From Aldrovandia affinis (lineage: Eukaryota > Chordata > Actinopteri > Notacanthiformes > Halosauridae), in contig JAINUG010000087.1 in the NCBI GenBank assembly GCA_029706075.1, positions 3,085,501 to 3,149,500 of the forward strand: a stretch of DNA of 64,000 nt, given 5' to 3'. Both the position numbers and the translations under genes were made by a program. Under the pieces are notes generated by a model, which had not been told where the DNA came from, did not search any database, and saw only the letters and a program-made list of their open reading frames with translations. How positions within the stretch are numbered: position 1 is the first letter of the stretch; each line of letters starts with the position of its first letter. Shown here one piece after another: positions 1 to 11,162 of the stretch.

Positions 1-340
1 CGATGGCCAACGATTCTCAACAAACCTGAAGCTAATTAGAGAGTACAATGCTCTTTTTGTCCCTGGCAGAGGCGAGAGCAAAGCTTTACGGCAGTTATTT
101 ATTGCCTTATAACCCCCGGAATCAAATTAGTTTGTATTGAGTAGGCCGCGCTCGCCCTGTGATTGATTCTCCTTGCGAGGCCGAGACGTTGTGAAGAGGT
201 AGGCCAAGGAAAATAAGAAAATCAGATCTGCCCACCAACATCCAACCCGCCCACCCAAAAAAGAAATGATTTTCAATCCGGATGTGAGACCAGTTACTGA
301 TAAACAGGCCACCGGGAACTGGAGCCTATGACTGTTCGTT
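1..340. other. single-copy non-coding DNA, nothing recognised
   Basis: No open frame with a recognisable domain, no tandem repeat and no RNA gene is visible. The stretch is moderately GC-rich and leads directly into a tRNA-derived SINE. Confidence 0.5.
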
Positions 341-354
341 ACAGTTGAAAACTG

Positions 355-615
355 TCGGGTCCCCGGTTGGCGTAATGGTAAAGGCACTTGCCCAGAGTGC
401 AAGTTGCCCACTACAGCCAGGGTTCAATCCCCCAGCTGCACCAGCCTGGCTCTGGCCAGCTGTCCTGTTCGGGGGTGGTGATTGGCTGTCTGCCCCAGGG
501 AAGGGGGGCTCACCACGTATGCTGCCGGTCCCAGAGCTGCGGCAGCGAGCTCGTAGTGCGAGGGGGGGATAGTTGAAGTAGAAAAAGGGCACAATTGGTT
601 GCAAAAAAGGGGGAA
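355..615 (+). repeat. tRNA-derived SINE
   Basis: The head resembles a tRNA gene: an A-box-like stretch (about 368-380, GGCGTAATGGTA) is followed about 50 bp later by a near-canonical RNA polymerase III B box, GGTTCAATCC, at 421-430. A GC-rich unrelated body follows, then an A-rich end containing AAAAAGGGCACAATTGG (about 583-599), a motif seen in several fish SINE bodies. The cloverleaf cannot be completed, so this is not a functional tRNA. No clear target-site duplication was found, so the copy is probably old. Family name not assigned. Confidence 0.65.
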
Positions 616-2394
616 ATCTGGAACAAGCAAAAAATGTAAACAAGCAGAAATTGTCCGAGGAGGTCTGGCCTGGTTTCCAGAGAAATTTGCGTGCTCAGAA
701 AATAATTATTCTGGATGGTTTTTATGCGCTCACTTACAGGCCTCATTCTTCAGAACACTCCCCACAATAGTTCCACCATGATGCGTCTCACAACCACTGC
801 GACCACCTGACCCAAGACCTTGTCAATTATAGACATCAAGCCCTTTTGTGGCTATGGGTATGTGGGCGCTGTGCAATTTTAGACCGTAACCTGTTTCCTG
901 TTCAGTGTCCAGTAAAACAGTTTATTGTTACTGTTGATGGCTATATTTAGAACATATTTAGAATAACAGAATATCATTCACAATTCCTGTGGGGATACTT
1001 GCATCGAAGGCATTAAGGCCTTGTTCTTATCTGTCAATCCCACGGCAATGCTGTTTTCAGACATCTTGCATGCGCAGTATTCATGTACCTGTCTATAGGC
1101 AGACATCAGGCTCAGCTCTGAGAGACAGATTATGAAGATGAGCTCTTGATCTACTCGTACACAAAGTATATAACGCACATCGGAGAAGGATCCACACCCT
1201 GTCCTTCCTGTACACCAACAACAGGAGGCACACTTTGCACCTGGTGAAAAAATGGTAGGTGGCCTGTTTGTACCCACCACCTGAGAAGTATATCGAACGT
1301 GTGGAGCTGGAAAATGTCTGCCTCCGCAACTTTGACAGGAGAACATTGGAAGGCAGAATGATTGCCGAGTCAAGCCTAGGAGCCAAGTGGTACATTGGAT
1401 ATGAATTCTCCACTTCCAATATCATTTTTATGAACTCTTTTCTTTCTCTCCGTGTCCCTTCTTCTCCCCAGTGCAGATGTTAGGTGTGTTATGAAACAGG
1501 GAACAGTAAAGACGCTGGCAGGGTCCGAGTTTGCAAACAAAGGAATGTTTTAATAGTATGGGGGGGGCATTCAGTTATTGGATGATTGAGTGTTGACATT
1601 TCTGCGGCTATAAGATGGGAAATTCATTAAAAGCAGAACAACTTGGGAAGGTTACTTCATATGCAGTAAAAGGATATGAGTGTTTTTCCGTGATTATGGG
1701 AGAGATCGTTGGAGAGGGTGGAAGGTGACTTAGTGTGGAGTTTCCGTGTTTATATTTTTCCTTTCTCTTCTCTCTCAACCTCATGAAAGAACTTTTTTAA
1801 GTCAACTGAGTACAATTTGTCAAGACGGGGAAAATAAATAAATAAATAAATATCACAAGGACACATATCCCCGCCCATATATATATATATATATATTTTT
1901 TAATGACCAAAATATGGTAATATAAATATCAATCTATTTTCTATGTAAATTATAAATTATATTAAAATAATTATTTTGAACATAGTTTTGTAAATTGGTT
2001 AAAAAAATGTATTTACTGTAAGCAAAGGCAGTATTTTGTGCTTAGACCATATATATATATATATATATAGATATAAATGCACACACATCATTATTTGGCC
2101 TGACCTTAAGTGATGTAGCTGGTCACTGTGAATGTAATGTTTTTGGGCATGCAGTCCAGGACACATACTCTGTTAGAAGCCAAACTTAAATTTGTTACTC
2201 AAAATGATGGACACAGGGTATTATGAGTAACACCAAATAGAGGCTATAAACTACAAGCACATGTCTCATATACCCAATATGTACATCTACTGACATCTGC
2301 GCACTTCCAACTGTGAGCGTAGGTTTGTTCCATTGCAATCACTCATGTAACACATAATGTTGCACCTCATGAGCCAATGTGTATTCTTTTTTTC
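616..2394. other. non-coding DNA with two (TA)n microsatellites
   Basis: Mostly single-copy sequence, AT-rich from about 1800. (TA)n runs lie near 1877-1898 and 2049-2070. A 74-codon frame at 1259-1483 looks slightly exon-like but matches no domain I recognise and has no good flanking splice sites. Nothing else can be supported. Confidence 0.45.
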
Positions 2395-3160
2395 TCTCTC
2401 CTAATTTGCAATTCCAAATTGTATTTGCCAGTCCCATTGTCCCAACCTCTTCCGTCAATTCGGGATCGCTCAGGGGAGCGTACGCCATCCCTGAAGCATG
2501 TTCTGCCAGCCGCCGCTTCTCTTCCACCTGCTGAGGTCGCACAGGCATGCCGGAGAACTGCACTTCCTGTGCGCCAGGCGTCTGATCGGCCAGAGCAGTC
2601 GCTCTCGCGTGATGAGACGAGGGCAGCCCTGCCGACTGCAACCCTAACCCTCCGCACGACCGCACAGCCCTGCAGGGCCGACTGGCCTCTGTCGGCACGG
2701 GAACGGTCAGGAGTCTGTTTGAGACTTGTGAGGGCACGGCGCTGCATTGAAAACGACCGCTTTAGCATGACGCGCCGCCAGAGAAGCCCCGCCGTGCCCC
2801 TAAACAGCGGTTCGCGGGACACGATCCATAACCGCAAGCGGACTCTATTTCTCTGTTCGACCGGCACGCCAGGCTTCGTACTCGGAGTGACCTCCAGGCA
2901 GTCATTAAGAGCTCCTCAAATCAGCAGCGGGGGCCGGACTCCTTGGGTTTAATGAGGACGGCCGTACCCAGGGCTGTACGATCGCTCTCCCCGCTGACCA
3001 CTAAACGGCGCAGTGACCCGACCCAACATCTGTACTCCCCCACCTTCCCTCCGGTCCGAGGCTCATCCATAAACGCATTTAGTACCCCCGGCTGGGCCAG
3101 CCGCAAGGTTGTTAACGTGTTTATAAATCGCCCTTCCCGAGCTCAGTCTAAGAAGGCACA
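2395..3160 (-). other. CpG-dense segment, possibly a GC-rich SINE plus CpG island
   Basis: CpG dinucleotides are frequent throughout about 760 bp in a window that is otherwise CpG-poor. Read on the minus strand, the 2395-2700 part resembles fish SINE body sequence: a CTCGTCTCATCACGCGAGAG segment and a tail with GGCAAATACAATTTGG followed by an A/G-rich run. Open frames cross it on both strands (191 codons at 2377-2952 plus; 132 codons at 2339-2737 minus), as expected for GC-rich DNA with few stops. The minus frame has a smooth, exon-like composition but lacks convincing splice sites. Alternatives are an orphan promoter island or a recent SINE that still holds its CpGs. Confidence 0.4.
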
Positions 3161-3424
3161 CTCTCAGTGCGTGGTTGTCGGACATCATGGAGGACATCGC
3201 TCAGAACAGCCAGGGCCTTGAAAAGGGAACAGGACAAAGCGCAAAGCAAACCGGGAAATTCCATTTGAGCACTACAAATGGAATGCTCTATTACTTTAGT
3301 GCTGTGTGCAAGTGGTACTGTCCTGAGTGGTGGAGGGGTGTTCACTATTTAGAATGACTGTTTCAGTAAAGTAAAGTATGGCTTTTCATATTCTTTTACT
3401 TATTCTTCATTGTCATAAGAATTA

Positions 3425-3840
3425 TTATCAGGGGGGCCAAGCCCTGCAGGTGCAGAAGCACCCTTTTGGTGTTGTTCAGATTTCTTTGGAAAGCTTGCGA
3501 TGTGGTGAATGGTGATAAAATCATCATGGACTCTGAGAACTCTGGTTTGTGGAGGGAGTACGGGGGCATTCTTCACACCAATTCTGGCACCGACATGTCC
3601 TCATGGTGGCGCTCTAACTTGTTTTTTGTCCAGTTTTTGAACCCTGAGAATGAAAGTACTGTAAACTATACGGGCCGTACAGGATTTTGTTCACGTATGT
3701 GTACATTGTATAGGTATGTGTATCCTCATGCAAAAACATTTCATAGAAGAAATTCATTTTTAAATCAACTAATAACAATCATAAAAATAATAATAATAAT
3801 AATAATCTGCAGAAGAATGTGGAGAAGAAGAAGATGATAC
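3425..3840 (+). repeat. dispersed fish repeat fragment
   Basis: The start, GGGGGGCCAAGCCCTGCAGG followed by GTGCAGAAGCACCC, recalls a widespread teleost interspersed repeat whose head reads 'GGGGCCAAGC...GGTGC'. It ends in an (AAT)n run at about 3785-3806, a usual tail for such repeats. The body shows no coding capacity. Family and exact ends are inferred from memory of the motif and need a repeat-library match. Confidence 0.4.
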
Positions 3841-6090
3841 ATTTACTGAAGCAGTACAGGCTGAACCTTATTGTTTCCTAATAGCCTTTACTCCCATATC
3901 ATTATTATTTGGAAAAGTTTGTTATTCTTATTATTTTATCATTCCCATATCATTATTTTGACAAGGTGTAGCACAAACTGGGGGGTTAAAGCCACATATT
4001 TATTCTGACAATTTACTCTGTTACATGATGGTGTTTTTGTAATGCTTTGAAATACATAAAAAATAGATTAAAGTACTAACGATAACAACTATAAAATACA
4101 CATCTGACACTATCTGACACATTAGGCTGCAGACTAACGATCATAGCTTCGGGCTGCTCAGCAACACAGTTACATTTTCAGAACTTTACACCGGCCTCAC
4201 AAGAAAAATAAATCATAAATATTGCAAACAGGAGAACATTCTCTACCGTACATGAAGTTGGTTCTGTATATCAACGACTGTCTGTCGGGAGCAATATGCG
4301 TACTGATTATTTGACTTCACAGTGTAAAAATACCCCCAAATAAAAGTTTTTCCTTTCTCCATTAATTTCATTCACTTCAATTAAATATGATCGTGTTCAT
4401 TGGATCCATCAGGTAGCCCATACCCATGTAGCTCTTTGCCAATAACCAAATACTTTAAAAAAAACTACATCTGGGTCCAGCCGGACCAATTTGTTAGTGT
4501 GTGAGTGGCTACCTTGTCAGCATAACTCACATCCTCAGCTGCTGGCTGCCGGCGGTAAATTGCTTTCATTGTTAGACAGTCCGATATGTAGTTGTTCCAG
4601 GAGGAGAATGTGCCACCTCTGTTACTGATATATTTAAGTTAGCCCTCATTGGGACTTTTTTTTCTTCTTTTTTTGTCTTTGAGGAATCTTCTACAGCATA
4701 CATTCAACCACAAGTTCAACAAACCTATCATGCCATAGAAAGTATCATATTTGACCACAATTCAGCAATGGTCAAACTACTGTGGGGACACATACATATC
4801 CACCATTCATATTTTAAATATATTTTAGGGATAAAATGGACCACATTATATGTTCCTTAGAATAAAGATTATGTCAAATCATCTGAGGTACCGAAATATG
4901 TGTATTTTAATAATAATAACAGATTTGGAAAATTATTGTTAATTTGTTAGTCTGGTAAAATATTGTTCTGAAATAGTATCTTTATCATATTTGAGAAATT
5001 ACAGTGTTTTGAACTCAAGGCTTTGAATGATGATTCAAAGGATATTGTAAATTATGATAATTTTTGAAAACAGGGTCCATTTGCACCACACTCCAACCAA
5101 CACACACACGCACACACACTCCTACTGCCTAATAATCTGCCAAGGGACTGCAGATGAAAAATGAACTGTTAGATGTCTTTGGGAAAACGGGCTACCATTT
5201 CTGTCATACGCACACACCTGGTTCCTAACAAACAAAAAACTTTTGAAAAACTTTTAATAACGGCTTTTGTATTAATTTTAGTTTTGCTTTGTTGTTCAGT
5301 ATTTACATTTGCAATAGTGATAAATGCAAATATACAATAATACTTTTAATAATAATAAGGTTTTATAATTTACACAATGCAAGCAAATAGTCACCCGTTT
5401 TTATAAATATATTATGGTATATTTATTTTGCAGCCCATGTCCGATGTACGCCTGTGTGCATTGTTAAATAGATTGTTTATATTTTCAATAACATCTAAAT
5501 GTAAAGTCATAGAAACATTGAATTACATATCACCACAATTTGTAAGAATAAAAAGCTCTGGTGCTTTTACCATTTGAAGAAACATGTAAGACTAATTAGA
5601 AATAATTTAACTCATCTATTCAGACTTTCATTCATTCAGGAATTCCATACCCAAATGGATTAATTTAATTGCAAATCTTTGTGATGGAGTTTGATTGGAG
5701 AGTCAGTTGGATAAAATAGTTATTTTAGTTATTTTTAAAACAGCACCACAGCAAACAAATTGAGAATTGATAAATAATTGTTAAACGATTTAATTTGGTC
5801 AAATGGACATTGAACTTTTATTGTTTATTGTGTCTCTGGTTGAGACATTGACTGGATTTTTTTTCACATTTTCACATTTTTACAAAGTGATGCTATGTCA
5901 AAAACTCTGTCTAAAACAACTGTGTATGTGTGTATGTTTGTGTTTTTCTTGGGGGCTTGGATGGACGTGAGGGCTGCAAAGCACGGAAATGATCAGAATT
6001 CCCCAAAGTAGCCGAATAAAGAGATGCAAGATCGGGGAAAATGATCCTGAGGTAAAGACTGCTGTGATAACTTCATGCATATTCTTACAG
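3841..6090. other. AT-rich single-copy non-coding DNA
   Basis: Long AT-rich stretch with short homopolymers and a small (CA)n at about 5100-5118. No open frame above background, no transposon ends and no RNA gene signals. Nothing further recognised. Confidence 0.5.
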
Positions 6091-6660
6091 TCAAATTAAC
6101 CAGAACTGTGCTCCGAAGGGTTGAGCATTCAAATCCTGTTTTCTTATTCTCTAATTGACAGAAACTTCCCCCCGTTTATATATTTATTTACCGTGTCCCG
6201 AGTGGGCTCTACGTGAGCCAAATGCAGGGAGAGAAAGAAAAAAAAAACCCTTAAGACCTTATAAAGATCGTTTCTAACACATTTTCTATAGAGGTTTTGT
6301 GAACTCTATCTCGGCTAATCACAATGGAGCCTATTAGTGTCTGACGTTTTTATCCAGCAGCCAAAGACTTCACGTCTCGAGCGCGGCCGGCTAACGGCTC
6401 TGGACAGCTCAGCGCAGTTGCCGGGGCCGGCTGCTGCACCTCGGGGCCCACCTGAAATCCGATACCTGAGCAGGAGCGCCAGGGCTCCATTGATTTCTTG
6501 TCAGCCGCAGAACTTTCCAGGCCACGTCGGGAGCACGGGGGAAAAGCAGAGGGGTGAGAGAAATCTTAATTAGAAGAGGGGGATTTGCAGAGCCTGGCAC
6601 AGCTTTGGGGAGCTGGTCAATGAAACGGACAGGGGAGAGAATGGAAAAAAGAGATATAGA
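6091..6660. other. CNE-like block with a CpG-rich core
   Basis: Complex, non-repetitive sequence. A GC-rich core at about 6370-6550 holds several CpGs and is flanked by homeodomain-type TAATT motifs and TTTATATATTTATTTA. Short frames through the core have no recognisable domain. The texture is that of a conserved non-coding element, but conservation cannot be tested from one sequence. Confidence 0.3.
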
Positions 6661-6664
6661 ACTG

Positions 6665-6665
6665 T

Positions 6666-6692
<27 letters not shown>
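6665..6692. repeat. (GA)n microsatellite
   Basis: Uninterrupted GA dinucleotide run of about 14 units. Confidence 0.95.
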
Positions 6693-6696
<4 letters not shown>

Positions 6697-7020
6697 GGAA
6701 GCAAGGGTGAATAAAATTAAATGGAGAAAACAACATAGCCCTTTTCTGTGATGTGGCGGGATGCTTTTTTTTGGGCGAATGGGTCCCCCCCCACTCTGGC
6801 AGGTGGGCTGAGGGTGGAGCCCTGCATTATTTTGCCCTGTTTAACTCATTACAGAGTATTACCCACTAAGAAAACAGTGCACTCCTCTAATTGCTGAATT
6901 TAGAACTGCAGGTGGTCGGGCAGCAAGAGCCGAGGTTGGCTGTTTTCCGATGTACGTGGAGCTCATTCTCCATTTAGCTCACTTCTCACTCACTGTGCAG
7001 AACTGGCTCAGTTCAGTCCT

Positions 7021-7155
7021 ATTAATAATAATAATAATAATAATAATAGTAATAATAATAGATTGCATTTATATAGTGCCTTTCAAGGAACTCATAGCGC
7101 TATATATAAACTCACTTCAGCCACCACCAATGTGTAGCACCCACATTTATTGACA
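7021..7155 (-). repeat. (AAT)n plus dispersed repeat fragment
   Basis: An (AAT)n run at about 7021-7060 joins the motif TTGCATTTATATAGTGCCTT at about 7063-7082. A version of this (ATTTATATAGCGCCTTTCAA...) is widespread in fish genomes next to A/T-rich microsatellites. It continues into CAGCCACCACCAATGTGTAG, also a recurrent partner of that motif. Probably the terminal piece of a retroposon; the strand follows from the assumption that the trinucleotide run is its tail. Confidence 0.5.
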
Positions 7156-9700
7156 GGACAAAGTCGTTTCTAATATCAGCCAAAGTGCTTATCAGGCTGG
7201 GCAAATAGGCCTAACTAAATACACGGAAAAGATCATTACAGGATGTCACGTTAAAGGGCTCCGATTTTCTCTCCACAGTCACCTAATCTATAATGCTGTT
7301 TTGAAATAGGAGACACCCCCAGTACATAGACCACCCCCCCAACACACACACACGCACACACACACTTCCCGCGTCAGTCTAAATCTTCACGATTTTGTCA
7401 TTTTAAAAAAAGCCCACATTTTTGTTTATCCCCCTCATACTTTTCCGGGCCCTCCTGAGTGACCTGTGTCTGAAACATGGCCTGTGTGCAGCGTTTGTCA
7501 ACATGGAAGCGCAGGGTTTTATGAGGATGATTGATCGATCATGAGATACACAAATACGCAAGCGCGCCATCCATCTTATCCGAGGGCACGATCCGCGAAG
7601 AGATGGAGGGAGGCCATAACGCGCACCGGTGCAACGACCACCCATAAATCCTCCAGCGCCAGGTACACACTGAAAGCCCACTGGTAGCTGTTGGCCTCGG
7701 ATTTATTGCATGTGCTGCGATGTTTTCCATTAAAATATATGTACATGAGACTTGCACTTCTGCGCGAGGGCCAAAGAATTTATGAAAGGAAATAGCTGTA
7801 CATTACTTCTCCGTTTTATTGTATTTTCCAGGGAAAGTGTCACGTTCCAGTGCATGGTGGGAATTCGACGGAGAGGAAACAGGAAGGGGAGCTGATGACA
7901 ACATCTGGTTGTGATTTTCGGGAGATGCCGGTGAAACGTGAAATCCGAAACGAGCCCCGCAGACTTCATGTTTCAGCGAGCGCACGGCCTCGTTTATTAA
8001 AATTAATACCATTTTAATGCTAACCTCCGAGTGACAAAACCAACCTTTTTCCCTTTTTTTTCTCTTTTGTCTTTTAAAAAAATCGTTTTTCGGTGTGGCT
8101 GCCAGACATGAGGTCACCACGGTCCCTGTGAACAGGTCTGCCTCTTACACAATGTGCTCCTCTGGCCATCAGAATGAATTATTGAACATACGCAGAGCTT
8201 GCAGAACGAATGGCTTCTAGCTGAACAATACAAAGCTGCCATTATTGGAGAGCGCAGATTTACGTAACTAAGTTATGTAGAGAGGCGTTCTGACCAGAGG
8301 TTATGCCCAGTGTCAACAGATTGAGGAAATCTCCGAGTTGAAAAGGTTGCTTGCAGCAGAACAGAACACATTAAAATGCATTGAAAACACAGAGAGGGAC
8401 AATAAACGCCAGACGACCCAAATGTTTCCAATTCGAATCGAAACAATACGCTACACATGCGCCCCGATTGAAAGCAGGTCTCACTTTACATGGAAATAAG
8501 GAAATAAACCTTCAAATGGCTTTTGCCTTCATAAATCAGGTGACAGCCTGGGCCAATTGCATTAAAGCTTTGGGCAGTGCAGGTTTCCTACTTGTGCAAT
8601 GGCAGAAACACAGTGAGGCTGAAATACCTTGTGCCGTTCGATCTACGGTGTCATGCAAAATGTTCATTTACCTGCGTGTTATCTTCAGTTAGGGCCTCCA
8701 ACAGAATGTATTTTCCAAAACGCAGTGACACAGTTCACACACACCAAGACGTAGCCACCTTGACTAATTTGTGTATATTTAAATGCATTTTCAGTCTTGT
8801 GGTGCACTTACATTGTAAGCTACAGATTTGACACCATTTTTAATTTGTTCCCAAAGGCACTTCCTTACTGCCTCTTCAACTTGGCTCCCATTGTACTGTT
8901 TCATGCCTCTTTAATGTGCCGTTTCACAAGGGACGTCTGCAAATACATATTATTGTTGCAGGCGATGAGGGATACAATAACATGGATCAAAAGAAGAGGA
9001 ATCATCTTAATGCTCCAGAAACCGAGAAGACAGTGGGAAAAAATGTCACTTTGAAACAACAACAAAAAACCCATTATTGGCATTAACATATTAAATAAGT
9101 CCAGTTATATAAAGCAAGACAGAGGAAGAACAAAAACCTTCAGGCAGTACGTCCCTCGAGGAACACGGCGCTCTGTTGAAAAGAATAACAAAATGGTTCT
9201 TTTTATTAAATTTCTTGGCTCAAGAAAAAAACAACAGACATTGGGAGTAGGGAGAGAGTCCTGAGAAACCATATGTCTTCAGACATTTACAGTTTGGATT
9301 TTTACTTGCTTTGCCTAAGCGACCATGGTTAACACTGGAAGTTAAGTTCGGTCTAAAGCATTTTGGACACTTTCACCTTAACTCAGTGACAACTCCAGTT
9401 GTGTTTTCTACACTCAAACAATAGTATGAATTTTTCATTTATATCATTAATGGTATATAATTAATAATGATTAAGCTTCAGAAAACTTCAGAAAGCTTCT
9501 TTCCTTCTCTTATTTTTAAAAACAATCTAGAGTAAACAAGCATGGTAAAAGGTAAGAAAAAAATGAAAAAAAGGAAAAACCGGGAGGGCATGACTGCCCA
9601 ATGATACAGGGGAATTGTTTCCTTTTGGATGTGAAAGTGACGGGCGCTGCAGCCTTCCGTGACTTCACGCAAGCATGAATGCATATTTTCTTAAGGAAAT
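7156..9700. other. single-copy non-coding DNA, CNE-like at 7260-8240
   Basis: No coding exon is recognisable. The 7400-8240 part is complex, has CpGs around 7550-7640, and carries TTAAAATTAATACCATTTTA near 8000, giving it a CNE-like texture. A short (CA)n lies at about 7341-7363. The remainder is ordinary AT-leaning sequence without repeats. Confidence 0.35.
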
Positions 9701-10040
9701 TCCCCCATCAGTCACAGTTCTTGGCCCCTTTCCAGCTCGCGGCGCGGCAAGCGCTCGGAACTTTAATTGTTGTTGAAGCACCTACATAAGAGACCATTAG
9801 CGTCGGAGCGGAGCTGATGTCAAATTGCGCCTAAATAGACCCAAGTGCACTACATAAAACTGCTCGCCTATCGCAAGGATGTTTTTCTTTACTGCTTCTA
9901 TAAAATACATGGATTGTTCAGAAATGTAAAGACTTCCTTCCTCTCTCAAAGCTGTACGGCTCCCCCAAAGGAAGACATGTCGTATTTATCCCATCTACTG
10001 AGCTGGTGGATGTGTGAACTTGAGAGACAAGTAGTTTACA
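9701..10040. other. CNE-like block
   Basis: Complex low-repeat sequence with a CpG-bearing core at about 9735-9820 (GCGGCGCGGCAAGCGC) and an adjacent CTTTAATTGTTGTTG motif. No exon or transposon signal. Confidence 0.25.
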
Positions 10041-10041
10041 A

Positions 10042-10068
10042 TGAGAGAGAGAGAGAGAGAGAGAGAGA
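10042..10068. repeat. (GA)n microsatellite
   Basis: GA dinucleotide run of about 13 units, ending in GAACGAGAAC. Confidence 0.95.
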
Positions 10069-10606
10069 ACGAGAACAGAATTGAACAGAATTGGCAGCTC
10101 AATATGTTGCTATTTGATATATCAAGAGACAATATATGTACTGATATATGATGAAAGTCAATGTAAGTTTTTTAATTAGGGCATTCTTATATTAAACTGT
10201 GGGCGGGGTAATGCCATTTCTATTTGGAATTATATTTTATTGTATGTATGTTTGTGAAAGTGCTTGGGCATTATGTTTTTTGTCATACTGATATGATTGG
10301 ACTAATTTAGCCTACTAAAACTGATGCAAAGTACTGTGAATTCTGAGGGAAAAAAATGTGTCGTGCGAGTTGTTGGTTCGGGGAAAAATGAAAATTGTAA
10401 TATTGCTACTGCTATTGAAAGATTGTCTTAGGTTTGGGGTGACAACACTTACCCAGAACCCTGGGTAACACAGAAAAGAAATAGCCTATTAAAAACAAGA
10501 GACACAGGAGAGTTTGAACAGTGAGATTTCAGTTCTACTGTAAACTTGAAAGCCAGAAGCCAGAAGCAAGGACATGTAGCATGGATGCATTCATGCTGTT
10601 GGAATC

Positions 10607-10647
<41 letters not shown>

Positions 10648-11099
10648 GTTCCACGTCATCTAATATCTCATCCAATAACTCTGGTATTGCTGAATTTAGC
10701 AGCCCATATGTTTTAATAATAATACTCTCATTTAATCGCTAATCCTGATGATATCTCCTTCTAGCAACAATTACAGCAGCCATGTCATTGCTCTCATGCT
10801 TGTTACAAAGTTTAGACCTGCTTTCCCCAGGCGGTAAAAACCCCAAATGCAATTATCTTTCCCATAATTGCAGCCAGCCTTGATAAAGCTCACATGGTAG
10901 TTCATATTTTATCTAGGTTATCATATTTTATCTATCATATTTACATACAAGTTTATCTGCATACTCTACACCAATTTATTTTGATCTCACATTGGAACTC
11001 CCAAAAATATGTGTACATTAGGGTTGACGTTGCACCACTAATATTGTGTCATCCAACCAACAATTATATTTGATTCCATGAGTTAAAATGTCCATTTAC

Positions 11100-11162
<63 letters not shown>

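Noticed and set aside
362-435. tRNA gene
   Set aside because: A good B box but an incomplete cloverleaf, and it continues into a SINE body, so it is a SINE head.
1259-1483. 74-codon plus frame with exon-like composition
   Set aside because: No family recognised and no convincing splice sites; not enough to call a gene or processed pseudogene.
2377-2952. 191-codon plus frame
   Set aside because: Lies in the CpG-rich segment, where stop codons are rare on all frames; no domain.
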